Origin: Thereva unica
Lineage: Eukaryota > Arthropoda > Insecta > Diptera > Therevidae
DNA: 64,000 nt
Assembly (NCBI GenBank): GCA_949987705.1
Contig: OX465281.1
Span: forward strand, 7,542,001 to 7,606,000
Reading direction: 5' to 3'
Shown piece by piece: positions 45,043 to 57,198 of the stretch (positions within the stretch are counted from its first letter, which is position 1; each line of letters begins with the position of its first letter). The notes under the pieces are model-generated. The model was not told where the DNA came from. It worked only from the letters and a program-made list of their open reading frames with translations, and did not search any database. A program made the translations under genes and the position numbers.

Positions 45043-45448
45043 TAGTGATGAGCAAGACTAGTCTTGCACATTTACAAGACCAAGAAAAACCAAGACAAGG
45101 CAGGACAAGGACAATTCAAGACTGTAAGATCACGATAGCAAGGTTTTTGCACATCACTAAATGGCAAAAGTTTTTCAGTAATGCGCAAAAAGTCTTGTGT
45201 TGCACATTTAGCAGGACAAAGACAAGACTGCAAGACTTTTTGCAAGAATTTTTGCAAGACTTTTAGCAAGACTTTTTCGAAGGCTTTTTTCTCATCACTG
45301 CAAGACTTTATGCATTCAGTGATGAGCAAAAAATCTAGTTATCTTGATCTTGTAGTCTTATTTTATCCTGTCTTATCTTGTTCTTACTTTGGTCTTGCTA
45401 AATGTACAATAAAAGGAAGAACTGCAAGAACAGTCTTGCTCATCACTA
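45043..45448. mobile_element. hAT MITE, TAGTGATGAGCAAGAC family
   Basis: The left tip TAGTGATGAGCAAGAC and the right tip (reverse complement) TAGTGATGAGCAAGACTG are inverted. The flanks CTCCTAAC (45035-45042) and CTCCTAGC (45449-45456) form an 8-bp duplication with one difference, as in hAT elements. The interior consists of many CAAGAC/GTCTTG strings and carries internal tip-like copies (CATCACTAAATGG, CTCATCACTG, CAGTGATGAGC), so it was built by nested insertion or tandem duplication. The 162-codon plus frame 45181-45669 starts inside and is an artefact of the repeats. Confidence 0.88.
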
Positions 45449-48378
45449 CTCCTAGCCCTTCCATACCTGACGTGCAGATTTGTTTGAATAAAGATCACAT
45501 TCTAAGTGGCTCTAAGGCAGCAATTCGACAGAGAGATATGGTACACTGGAACCTGTTTCTGAACATAATCGTCATTCTTCTCCTTAAAGTTATTGCAAAT
45601 CAAAACAATAAACAAAAATATACGCGAACAATTATTTATACAAGCCACACCCTTCTTCCTCTTTTTTAGTACATACAAAATTTAACGCGCTCAAAGATTG
45701 AAAATTTTTAAACAAATTTTCCAGTCACGTTCGTCAGTCTGGCATTCGGTTTCGTCCCTATAGAAGCCACTAGGCCCTCTCTCTGTCCCTTGCTGCTCTA
45801 ACTCTCTGTTTGAGATTCAACAATAAATATTTACTGAAGTTCTTAATGGTGGATCCCCTGCCAGAAAGCCAAACACCTGAGACTACCCCCTCTGAGGAGT
45901 CAACCCTCTGCAAAAGGAGTCACAATCGAGACATATGTCTTCATCAACAAACAGAAATCCTTGAGGTGGATCTCCTTTGAATCCGTGCGATACGAGTTTG
46001 CACCAGAAACAAGGAAACGTACTTATAACAAGATTACAAAATTTCAGATTTCAGGGATTGGTGGAAACTTTTAATTAATCACAAATTGTCGATGCGGGAA
46101 TAAAGTTGAAATTTCTGTAGAATATGGTTTTTGGGGATGAAATGGAACCTAGTTGGAAGTAATTTGGGTACATGACTACTTCGTTAGGGAGGGTAGAGTA
46201 TTAAAAGTTTTAATGGTTGAATTTTGTTGTAGAATTAACTTATGGATAAATAAATAATTTGTGAATAAAAAATTAGCTATGAGAGCATGTGTCTTGCCAG
46301 CGAACTATAGTCCGAATGGAATTGTGCTCCAGTATCAACCAACACATACCTACATATATCTGAAATGGAGATTCTTGTTGACCTTGTTTCATACCGCCTT
46401 CAAAATTTGAGTTCTAGTTAAAAACTCATATTATTTATGCACAAAATACTTATAAACTAAAAGAAGCTACTTTATAGTTATAGAATTTTTTAAGCCCATG
46501 CAGTGGATTATGGTGTCAACCTGTCAACTATTGATCGAAAATGAAAGTGATACTCAACATAAATTGAAAGACTTACACAAGCAGCTATGAAATTTGCATT
46601 TTGTTTTATTTGATGAATAATTATATAATTAGCTCATAAAGAACTGGAGCAATATTCTGCACGTCCTCCACATTGAAATTCTTCATTAGACACCATTTGT
46701 ATCAAGAAGGAGATGAGTGTTACTGTACACTTTACTAAAAGATTCCTCAGATACTTTTAAAAAGAGTCATTAGAGTGCAGTTTTTGAATCATCCAATTAT
46801 GAAGAGGATCCTTCTTTTGAATGAATAACACTTTTAGAGACTGGTAAAAACTTACCTAGTATAAAGGATCCACTAAGAGCACACTCAATTAGTGCCATTC
46901 TGTGTTACAAACAAAATATTTAAAAAAGTAATATAACGCGAATTTCCCACTTCATCCTTCAACGTGAGGAGAATCTCCTGTTTAGAAAAAAAACCCCTCT
47001 CGAGAGTCCTTGACCCTAATCCTGAGTTGCCTGCGTAACTACGTTCTCTGTTAACCTAATTTAACTGAAAGACACAAAAAAAAAAATCGTGAAAAGAGAA
47101 AAGCATTTGCACATCACCGCCTTTACTTAAGATCTCAAGGCAGCCTAGTATCATATAACGTGAGGCCTCAAAAACATCTGTTCAGGTACGTGGCAGCTCA
47201 TTGAGATATTCCTGGAAAGTTTTCGCAATCACGGCAGTGTTTTGAATAGCAATCAACAGGAGACTTCTTCCTACTTGGTCTGATTTCAACTTTGCTCCGA
47301 GCAACTCTCTCCCATTTCGGTCCTGGTAAACATGAAAAAGTTAAGATGCCTCCTCAGTAGAGAGAATATGGGCCACCTATGAGGGTGGGGGGCTGCTCCC
47401 CGTGTCCCCGCAGGCCGCCAAGGGGTGGGTTGTCAAAGTACATCTTTTCGGTTTATGTTTTACCTTTCGCCTTGAGGAATGAAAATAACTTTTTTTTTTC
47501 GGCAATTGATACAAGGAGCAAGCTGACAAATGAGCTTTCCATGCTCTCTAAGATATTTTTCAGGGTTCTTTTTTTTTAGGTTGGAGAAGAATTTTCGACA
47601 GAACTTGAGAATATCTTTTTGTACTATTTTTAGGAGCATCTCTTCGCTTCGGTGCTCAGTCTTGAAATTCCTTGAGGCATTTTCTAGGTTTCAAATGGAA
47701 TGCTTCATAAATATAGAATCGAAGTTCAGGGAAGTTTAAGTAGGTGTATGTGGAGATTTGAAGGTGGCTGTAAAGTTTCGTAAAAAAACATCGAAAGAAA
47801 TTTGACAATATCTTAAAGGTTGACAGGCCAGGGAACTTTAAAATTATTTATTTGTATGTATTGCATACAATGGTGATTATATAGAGGACACTTTTTATCT
47901 ACAAAATTAACTTTCAATGTAATGATACAATAGTCAGATGTTCTCCAAACTGAAGCTAGATGACCTTCAAACCGAAGCCTGTCCACCATGATTCTCTTAT
48001 GTTTCGATAGCGCTCATTACAAGAGTATCTACAATCAATATTCCCTCTCTGGGTCCACCAGTTCTAAGAAGCACTCTCCTTCCGAACAGAATAAAGGGAT
48101 AGAGGGTAGAGAGACAAATATGGCTCCACAATACCAGAAAGCACCAAAGGATGCAGGATTGACTGGTGCAACCTGCAATGTAGTGAAAAGTAGCGGCAAC
48201 TACCCCAAAACTATCGATAAACAGGGCCTGTTCCACAAACTCACTAGCTTCTTTCCTCCCTTTTGGGAGGCACACACAGGCTGTACCAGTTTTACAAACT
48301 ACTTTCGATTCATAATGGTTTTCGGTATCCCGAGTAACTTTGTCAATCTTACATAGCCTAGTCAAATTAATTTTTATT

Positions 48379-48410
<32 letters not shown>

Positions 48411-49924
48411 CAAAAAAAAAAACAATTTTTAAATGAAACTTTTGTCGAACTTGATTAGCGAATAGTCATCAGCACCTACATAAATACTTTAGGGCTTAAA
48501 AAGTTCTCGAAGATTTGTGCTAATAGTTGTTTTTTGTCGACACATCGCTACTTCATTGGAAACATGCGAAAAAAACAATTTCCGTCACAAAATGTCGATT
48601 ATGTTTTTAGTTTGAAACTACATCGAAATGCCAGCCAATGCCATTTTTAGGGGATCATGTGGCCCAGATCGATGCACCTAGCAACTATCTACTCAAAAAA
48701 TGCCCAACTTTGTCGCTCAACTAAATCTTTTCTTTTCATTAAATGTTAAAGTAAACCTTAGGAGTCACCCTTTGTACTGTCAACCCGCCAAATTGTAATT
48801 GGCATGGTGCTTGGTTGGTTCGAAGGAAGGAATATAGTTCAGGGTAGATTAATAAGAATCTGGGAGATGCTGAGGGAGGCGATGAATCTTGCGTTTAAGC
48901 TTCTGTATGTGTTGTAGAAGTTGATACCAAACAGAAACAATTGCATGTTACAAAAATCAGAACAACAAATTTCTGTAATAGGGCTTCGATTTCGCAAAGT
49001 CGTTATCCTCATTAGCAAGCGTCTGAGACAGAGACGCGACCGTAGGGGTTACCGAGAGACAACCTCGTTCGACTTTTATGCATCCTGAAACAAGTGGATT
49101 CCGCCAGCCAGCCCGCTATTATATTTTCTGATAAATTTAATAGCAGCCACTTTAAACAAGATAAAAATTATAAAATTTCTTCTCATAAATACGAAACCAT
49201 TCCAAACTTTCGAAGGCAGTTATCATCAGGTATAAACACGCGAAAATTTCACCATTTTCCATCGCCGTAAAAGAATTTATTAACAATCATAAAAAATTAT
49301 CAACTAAATGACTTTTAAGAGCTGCAGCCAAGGGCCATAATCAAAACTGAATAATAAATAATTTATGTTTGGCAAATACACGTCAAAACGCTTTCTCCTA
49401 TCTTTCCGTCCTCCCAACAACAACTGCTCTCACCTTACCGCTTATGTACTAGAGATATCACTGCCACGGGTGCAGAAACTTCCGTACCTTCATCATCAAA
49501 TTAAGCGTGAGCTGATTACGTGCGAGATATATAGTGAAGTACAGTATGGGGTGAACGTCATAAATCCGACATGTTTGATTACCCTTCATCCTCACTAAAT
49601 CACCCTTTATCATCCGGGAACATTATTTTCATTCAATTAACTCAGATATGTTCGACAGATTTATCTCCGAGTTCAGCCAACACACACACAGACACAGAAT
49701 GCGAACTTCCAGTAATTGACGTAAGAAGGTGCTTTGCCGGATGGGACTGGAGATTGATGATAGAGAGGGGTTCATGATGGCGACGCTATTTACATATTAA
49801 TTCCTAGTCCTTTATCGCTGCTGCATGAATATTCCTATGGTATCAAAAGGATTCGAGGTGATTCACTCGACTGTGATTTGAAAATCACACTCATATGTCA
49901 AGACTAGTCGCTTAGAAATTTATG
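45449..49924. other. Unassigned DNA with long poly(A) tract
   Basis: No gene is supported. A run of 28 A (48383-48410) plus 11 more A after a C could be the tail of a retroposed sequence reading plus; 47980-48360 upstream is not recognised and no target duplication is clear. The minus frame 47997-48425 begins in this tract (poly-F) and is doubtful. Around 49050-49370 the sequence is unique-looking and rich in TTTAT, GATAA and ATTTA motifs, compatible with non-coding regulatory DNA, without proof. Confidence 0.4.
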
Positions 49925-50680
49925 AAGAAATTTAACACTTGAGACTCCCCAAACTCCCATATATGGGTTGGCATCTTAGTGTCTTGTACCATGGTATCAT
50001 TTTCTGACTTCTTATATTTGGTTCTCTAAAAGGTATATCAAGTCCACCGATAAAATTTTTGATAACATTTGTTTGTTTTGGCGTTTTGGTGACCCTTGGG
50101 TTTAAACCCTGTACGAGTTCGGAAATACTGGTTGCCGAAGGCTGTTCCACGGTAGAGTTGTTCTATTCATGACTGGCCTGTTCGCCAAAAGGTGAGTTGT
50201 AAGCTGTGAACTGATGCCTTGAAGGCCGAAGAATGTTTTTTCGGTACAACAATCGCCGTGATAATATTGGTACAAATCTTTTCGGGGTTGCTACCTTCTT
50301 ACGATGGCTGAAAGTTTCTATAGTAGATCAAATAGAGTTATTTATCACCGATTAGTTTGAGTACGCGGTCTTGAACCCTTTCCAGGGAACCCACTATGGT
50401 GGCGGTAGGAGGTATTTTCATTTCCAGTCGAAACAGTCACTGAGATGCATTTTTAGCGATTTGGAATATGTGGTCATTCCATCAAAGATCATTAGTTAAC
50501 ATCACATCTACAATGCCATTTGATCCAGACCGTCCATTCAGAAGGAATTGTGGAGCAGGGTTAGTTGGAGATAAGCCAGTACTTCCTATTAGAATCGTTA
50601 AATTTAGTACGACTCTCGTGGCTCAACCAAGCATGAGTTTAATTTTGACGATGATTGATGTGGGCAAGACTTCATGATCG
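49925..50680 (-). pseudogene. LINE RT end and C-terminal region (Jockey-like)
   Basis: On the minus strand: LTND then WNDHIFQIAKNASQ-like text (from GGAATGACCACATATTCCAA), ERVQDRVLKLIGD (K-V-Q-R-R-A-I-x-L-I-x-D), HRKKVATPKRF (HRRKVAxLxLF), and NSTVEQPSATSISELVQGLN, aligned to RLWNSLPASVFPxSYxLxxFK. The order is as expected for Jockey-type ORF2 proteins. Frameshifts and stops disable it. The frame 49932-50150 (minus) is the tail of this protein, and the plus frame 50468-50677 is a shadow. Confidence 0.82.
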
Positions 50681-52187
50681 ATAAGAAAAAGCATATGCTT
50701 GACTCACCTTATAGAGGACATATTGTAATGCTAAGTGAGGTAGTCATTGAAGTTGAGAGGTATGTTGCAACGGATTGAGAAGTCGTTCCTAAAAATAAGA
50801 AAAAGGAAGGACGATTGTAGTTCTTCGATTCCTAGGGCACGCCAACATATATAGCCAGGTGTGGATCGCTAGTTTTCAGTGTATTTCATTAGTGTCCGAT
50901 CGCCTTGGGTCATATTCACTAGAGCGGTACTCGTTTCGGACCTATAAAATAGTTCTAGAGCTCTGCCTGGCCAAGAAATTTGTCTCTTTTCATTGTCCTC
51001 TGCCGGCGGGATACCTTATCAGGGCTACAGGAGACACCACGTACGGACAGGAGACTCCAAGTACGAATCTGCGATTTTTTGGGAAGCAGAAGAAGCTCGT
51101 GGCTCAATTCACCAGCTGCACAAATGCCCGCAGATGCTTCGGAAAGGGGACAGCATCCTACAGAAAAGTTGCTGCCTATCGGTTCTGTGGACCTCTAACC
51201 CGGCCTCCACCTCCTCCGTCTTACCTTTCATTCTTCCGCGTGATCGGATTACGTCTGGGCATCTCTGGGCTGGATCAGTTAACTATCTGATCATCTCCTT
51301 CATTCCTTTGCCTTTTTTGAATCTTAATTTTCTGGTGGATGGTCCTCAGCGTCACTTGCAGCTTTCTACACTCATCCCCGACCGCTTTTATCTGCTGTTT
51401 CCGGCACAGCCCAGTGGTCCGAAAACCTCGGGTGTTGGAGGCAACATGCTCCGCGCCGTTTTTATCGTGAGGTCATTCTGGGCAGAACGGTGCATCGTCC
51501 AACCTGAAGCATTAAACTTATTGGCTACCTAGTGTGGTACCCTAGCCACGATAGTGGCTTGTATGTTGTATGTATGTTCATCGAAAGAGGTCCAAACTTT
51601 GAGCTCCTGGCGGCCATACAGCCTGACAGAATTCCTGTCTATATAATCTCTTCCAATACTCTGACAGCTGCACAATGTCCCCTGTGAAGACCACCAGATG
51701 GGCATTAGATATTAGACTTATTTCTCGGATTTCTTTATTTAAAGATGCAGTGATGCCAAATTGTGTAGTCTCCAGCGCTACCGTCGACGATAGGTTACTA
51801 ACTCAGGTAACGAAAATCCAGACCATTCATTGAATCCCTTTTAAGCTCTACAGTAGGTCCACGCAGATATTCGTGACCTATTCAGCAGGTTGTCCATGTA
51901 CTAGGAGTAATGTAGTTTGGAATCTAGTGTGACTCAGTGATCAGTTTCGCAAAGGATTGGCTTCTGAATGATCCCTCGATGTGGAGAAAAGTCGTCAGCG
52001 TAATTCGTTTGTGTAAAGCTGCTACCTCCAGTCCCAGGAACCGATCGCAATGATGGTCTTTTCAATGGTGCCCGAATGTATTCAGAGCGGCTTGAGAGGA
52101 AATGCAAAATTAACTCATCAGAGATTTACTCTACTTTTTAATGCTTCGATCATTCCAAAAGATCCTGATCATTTCAATGTATCGAGT
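50681..52187. other. Unassigned DNA carrying the longest frame
   Basis: Two overlapping plus-strand frames (50859-51290, 143 codons; 50993-51532, 179 codons) are the longest open stretches in the window. Both are proline/serine-rich late, have no domain I recognise, and overlap in different frames, so at most one could be coding. The region has no stop-poor neighbour with splice-like continuity that I could establish. 52050-52307 is an artefact that runs into a MITE. Confidence 0.3.
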
Positions 52188-52424
52188 CAGGGCCGGCACT
52201 TGGATTTTTTGCGCCCGGTGCATTATGGTATATTGCGCCCCTTCAGTTCTTCATTTGTGATCGCAGTGAAAGACAAAGGAAAAAGTCACAATTTCTTTAA
52301 TAGATGATAATGAGGTGACGGGAACACTTTTTCAATTTGTTTTAAAGATTTTCTGAAATCGCCCCCTCGTCCAATTGCGCCCGGTTCAAGTGCACCATTC
52401 GCACCAATGAAAGCGCCGCCCCTG
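52188..52424. mobile_element. hAT MITE, GCGCCCGGTGCA family, copy 2 (complete)
   Basis: The left tip is CAGGGCCGGCACTTGGATTT and the right tip (reverse complement) CAGGGGCGGCGCTTTCATTG, with inner TGCGCCCGGTGCA / GCGCAATTGGACGA. An exact 8-bp duplication, TATCGAGT, flanks it (52180-52187, 52425-52432). At 237 bp it is the cleanest member of the family and defines its ends. It carries no coding sequence; a hAT transposase elsewhere must mobilise it. Confidence 0.95.
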
Positions 52425-55019
52425 TATCGAGTAAGTCGATGAGTTGCAAAGCTCTTTCTGTTTCAGTATTAAATTCTTATGAAAAAACTAGAAGCCAAAT
52501 AATTTTCTTTGTAAGACTAAAAAGCTGAATAGTGCCGTAATTTTTTAACCATCAGGATATCGTATCAAGTTCTTAAACACTACTGTTTTTTTGCAGCGGG
52601 AAATCAATTACAGAAGAAAAAAAGAGCAGAAATTAAAGAGGATATGTCTTCAATGAATTTAAACTGGTTCCAAAAATTGCAATGTCTGCTCAGTAACGAA
52701 ATGAAAACTGGTTAAACCCGAAAATGGAACGAGCCTGTGAGCACATTTTTATGAAATTTAATATGGCACAAAAACTGAGACGTTTCACAGGAAAGCAAAT
52801 TGCAGTAAAGGAAGAAGATTATCCATAAGTGTACCTTCTTGAATTGCAGTGATGGGAACATCGTTATTGAATGCAAGAATGTTCTGGACAACCGGTTGAA
52901 GAGCAGTTCACTCTTTCCTGTGTCAAGCTGTCTTTTTAATTTTGCTTCTTCTATTTTAGATTAATTCGAATTTTCCTCGAAGTTCTAAATATTCTACCTA
53001 TTTCGCTCACAACCCAACCACAATAAATCCACCAGATACTTCTGCACCTAAATGCTAAATTCAAAAACTCCCTGGAACGCGACATGATTTTAAAATATCC
53101 CCAATAATAAGATCTCTCCCTGCTGTGCACAACTATACTCTTCCTACCATTTCAGGATCGGGCATATTAAACTTGTTTACGACTTCATACACACCGCGCA
53201 AAACTAATAAAGTTGTTAAGGCTGAAAGTTGTCTGCGACTGCGCAGAGTGCACTCAAGTCAGTGTCAGTACATCGGGGCGCGCATATTATCTGGGGATCC
53301 TCTTCTCTACGTAATAACAAAAATGAGACAACTCCGCCATAATTATTGGGTTGCCGAGAGAAACTCGCCGTTCGTTCCGTGCCAGTCCGTGTACGTAATG
53401 CACTGCAGTATTAATAAATTAATCGTGCGCAGAAGGGAACATTTATGTGCGCAGATAAAATTATCAAACACGAGAATAAATTTTCAGTTTTCTGCTTTTT
53501 TCCATTTTGTTTTTGTTTTGAGAGGGTTTTTGCAGAACAGCGGAGTACCAGCAGGTTCCATACGCGGGCCTCTTTACTTTTCTGCTTGTTGGTTTTATTT
53601 TTTTGTGTGAAGGGGCATGAGTGGAATTTTGATCAGCCTACGCCTGTGTATAATTAAGCTGTTAATTATCAAAGTTGTTAGTAAGTTTAATAAGAAAAGT
53701 AAATATGTTTGGATGAACAGGATACGAAGTGGTTTGTTTGTTTTTTATTACGATAGCCGTAGTTTTACTTAACAAGGTGGCAATCATAGTTATGATGTAC
53801 TGTGGATGGTTATGGGCAGAGGTACGTATATATTTTCAGCGATAATATCATGTTCGTTAACTGAATTTATTTATTAGGGAGATTATACGGATGGTTTGGA
53901 ATACGATCAAGATTATACTATGGGCTGCAATAGGATCGGGGCACCATTCATTTTATGTGAAATATTGTAATAGGATTCTATGTTGTTTTAGTAGTTAGAT
54001 TCCTCGAGGTAGTCACGGATGAACACACATTGCTTATGGCTACATGTTAATAATAGAAGAGAAGCAGTAAAGGATTAGAGTTAAGCATTAATAACAAACA
54101 AGCTATAGCGCGGGTCTCGAAAGTACCTGCAGGATTGTAATTTTGTGCCATTTGTGAAATATTTAACATGACTGGCGAAAATTTGGCATAATTCATTTCA
54201 TTCAATAAATTGATTCAACATCTACCTGCACGATTTAGAACCGTAAAAACTGTAGTATTTCGGAATTGCAACGATTGACCTAACAATTGGAGCAATTATA
54301 AAGAATCAAGAAAAAAGACTCTACTGTGTACCGCGAACAGTAGTGGAATGGATCTTCTCTGGCCTAATCAATACTATCACCAAAACGAACTCCAATTTAA
54401 TTTAACCATCTGACAAAGCGATAACCTTAGAAACTGGACTTAATTCTACAAAAATATTTTGAAAACAGCAGATTGCTCCAAGCCAATCAAGCGACCAAGT
54501 GAATACCAAGTTTTTGTATAATTCTACTTTGAGATGACTGGTCGGCAAATCGACGGACGATTGAAATGACCGATCAACGAGTGTTATATTGCGTTACCCA
54601 TGACAATGGAAATCGTTCATTGCCAATATTGGATCATATGTCTCAATTAGATGGGAGCCTTGCACGAGAATCAAGGAGCAACGAATAGACCGTTCACACC
54701 ATCCCACCGACTGACCTGTTTGGAAGTTGACGTAACAAATGTTGCAAGCTATCTCCAAAATAAGGAGGTGGTTGAGAGATAACTTGAACAATAGAGTCGA
54801 ATTTTGGGGCGTTCGTCTTAATTCGAGATAACCTTGCACCCCAAATATTTGGCCTAATCTATCCCTTTCTATAGTTCAAACTAACCTCTCTAACATTGAC
54901 TAACTACAATTACGGCAGTTTAGATGGACTGTTTTTTAAGTATATGGTATTTGTACCATATATTATTTTCAGCTGCCTTGCCCAGCTAAGTCGTTAGTTC
55001 CACAATTTGTGCTATGTTT
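52425..55019. other. Unassigned DNA
   Basis: No gene is supported. The 161-codon plus frame 53125-53610 is unassigned, and its DNA (about 53220-53480) has a mixed, non-repetitive look with ATTAATAAATTAATCG, so it may be non-coding unique DNA. 54594-54839 (minus) is unassigned. Confidence 0.4.
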
Positions 55020-55386
55020 TGCTGTGGATTCAGGGTCAATAATGTTCTAAAATATTAATACTATCTATTCGAAACTAGTCCCTTGCTAATTAGGATCCAT
55101 CCATTTCTAGTTTTGTTGTTCTTGTGTTGTTTTATAGAGCAGTTCTAAGTCAAGAATCACGGCATGGCACTGGGTTGCTGTTTTGTCGACTTGGAATACG
55201 TGGTCATTCCACTGCAGATCTTTGGTCAATGACTTAGCTATGCGGTAAGGCGATATTCTATTAGTTTTGCACAGTCTATGGAGCTGTTGCAGGTTTTTTT
55301 TTGGAAATTATGGGCAGGCTTTCGTGTTAAAAGCCTGGCATTCGACACGATTCTTGGGGGAGGTAATTAAAAAAGAGTTGGATGTG

Positions 55387-57198
55387 CAGGTCCGGCGCTT
55401 GGGTTTTTTGCGCCCGGTGAGGTATGCGATATAGCGCCCCAAAAGTTCTTTAGTTTTTGATTGCAGTGAATATTATACATTTTATGTAATGGGGCCTCGG
55501 TTTGGGTGCCCGAACGGCCAAAACCCAGACCCTGACTCACGAAAATTTGAAACCATACGCCTAACCGAGGCTTTTCACAGCGGTACCCCGGGCCTCCTGA
55601 GAAAGGCAGTTCGTCGGGAGGCCCATGGCGTAGGAAGACCCAGGAATACCACCTAGCGTCGTGCATCACCACTTACCTGAAGTCGGCGTCCCCATCCAGT
55701 CAGTTACGGAGTACTCATGAGCTAACCAGAGCCCCCTGAACAAAAAATCCTCAGAGAGTCAGGTCGTCCGCCGCTTGGCCATCCTGTCGTTTAGAACCTC
55801 ATCCTAAACAAAATCTTATCCGTCACAACCTGAAACAAGAATTCCATCCACAAAAAAATGTTGATACGATGTACCCAGTCTTTAATACAACAACAGACGT
55901 ATACTCATAACAAGAAGTATGTCCTACAATAACAACCTAAACTTAAAACAGAGGCACCTCTTAGGAACTGTCCACCACATAGACTTGTCGCTGCTCTAAT
56001 CTTCACCCCGGAAGAAAGCCCGAGACCTAAGCTGCCCTGGGTCTTTATCCCTTAAGCCGATTACACTCCTACTCTATAAAAAAAAGCGCAAAAACGCACG
56101 CTACTAATCTGCCTCGGCAGAGATAGCCCGTGTCTTCCTAACCTTCCTTCCACTCCCAAGCCGGATCCTCTTTCTGTTGGGGAGCTCGAGCTGGTTCCTG
56201 CAACCTATCTCGCCTGGTCCAGATCTTAACCCTTTTCTCCGAAAACTCTTCGGTTTTCTGCCACCGGTAACTTTTCCCCATCAAGCTTTTAAGGTGCTTG
56301 TTCAAGACTCTTGGTACTGCTTGTCCAGCTTGACTTTGGTAGCTTACTCATGAACCCTTTTGGTCGTAGTTCTTCCCTTTCCAAAATTCATGCCAGGGGT
56401 TGTCCCTTGTTTTCTTTTCGGTTTTCTCAATAGTTTGTTGGCTTGGTTTTGAAATCCCGGGTGTCCCTTTGGGCAAAATCGGGAACTTCCCTATCTTCTT
56501 GTCATTTTCCAAAAAAAAAAAAACCCAACTGATTATTTGCAAAAAACGCACGCAGACTTGACTATTTGAAAAACATTGACCAGACTGACTAAATTCTTTC
56601 CTCCTTTTTTTTGCTTTGTTCTCGCCTATCCCTTTCTAATTTCTTCAAAATTCGTAATCAAATTCTATAGTGGCTATTACAAGGTGAATTTTTAATCAGA
56701 GGATATGCCCGCCGTTACAAAAGTATGTGGGACGGAATTGCCTAACCTAATACTTCGAAATTATCATCTGTCCTGAATTTTTTGAATATCATTGTGACCG
56801 TCGATCAGAGCCGTCGCTTGAGTTTTAGGCGCAGCAATACAATAAGCTTAATTGGTGTAATAAAAATGGATTCCTTTCTTCTTTTTTTATGTGAAAGTCT
56901 AAGCTCAGGTGTCACCCTTTGTACTACCAGTCCGTCATGTCATACACGTCAACGTCAGGTGTATGGTAGTAAGCTTAGCTCGAAGGATAGAGAAAGGATA
57001 AAACAGATTAAAGGGAGTCCGGGGGTACATGAGGAGATGGAGATGATGGATTCTTAGTTGAAAATGAAGTCATCGGAATTTTCAATTTATTGTGAAAGTT
57101 TTAAATTTTTTAAAACACCTTAATTTCCGGACTTGCGCCCCTGTCCAATTTCGCCCGGTGCAAGTGCACCATTTGTACCTATGAAAGCGCCGTCCCTG
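55387..57198. mobile_element. Composite hAT MITE (GCGCCCGGTGCA family) with insertion
   Basis: The left tip CAGGTCCGGCGCTTGGG with TTTTTTGCGCCCGGTG starts at 55387; the right tip (reverse complement) CAGGGACGGCGCTTTCATAG ends at 57198. The outer flanks are an exact 8-bp duplication, TGGATGTG (55379-55386, 57199-57206). Inside, a second left tip, CAGAGCCGTCGCTTGAGTTT, starts at 56806, so 56806-57198 alone resembles a complete 393-bp member. The 55500-56800 segment is foreign to the family. Either one element captured the insert and moved as a whole, or two neighbouring elements recombined. Confidence 0.88.
55500..56800 (-). mobile_element. Insert inside the hAT composite, possible retroelement
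   Basis: The minus strand carries CAGGTAAGTGGTGATGCACG (about 55658-55677), then a GC-rich palindromic GGGCCTCC...GGAGGCCC segment, with the frame 55367-55672 (minus) reading HGPPDELPFSGGPGYRCEKP. Farther upstream a purine-rich section encodes the basic frame 56348-56551 (minus). No RT, protease or LTR was found. It resembles 39701-41300 in the order of these parts, as described there. Confidence 0.35.

Noticed and set aside
45181..45669. 162-codon plus-strand frame
   Set aside because: More than half is a translation of the CAAGAC/GTCTTG repeats of the hAT MITE, and it runs across the MITE edge.
47997..48425. 142-codon minus-strand frame
   Set aside because: It begins with poly-phenylalanine from the poly(A) tract and has no recognisable domain.
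53125..53610. 161-codon plus-strand frame
   Set aside because: No domain, no biased composition and no splice context; single open frames of this length can occur by chance in 64 kb.
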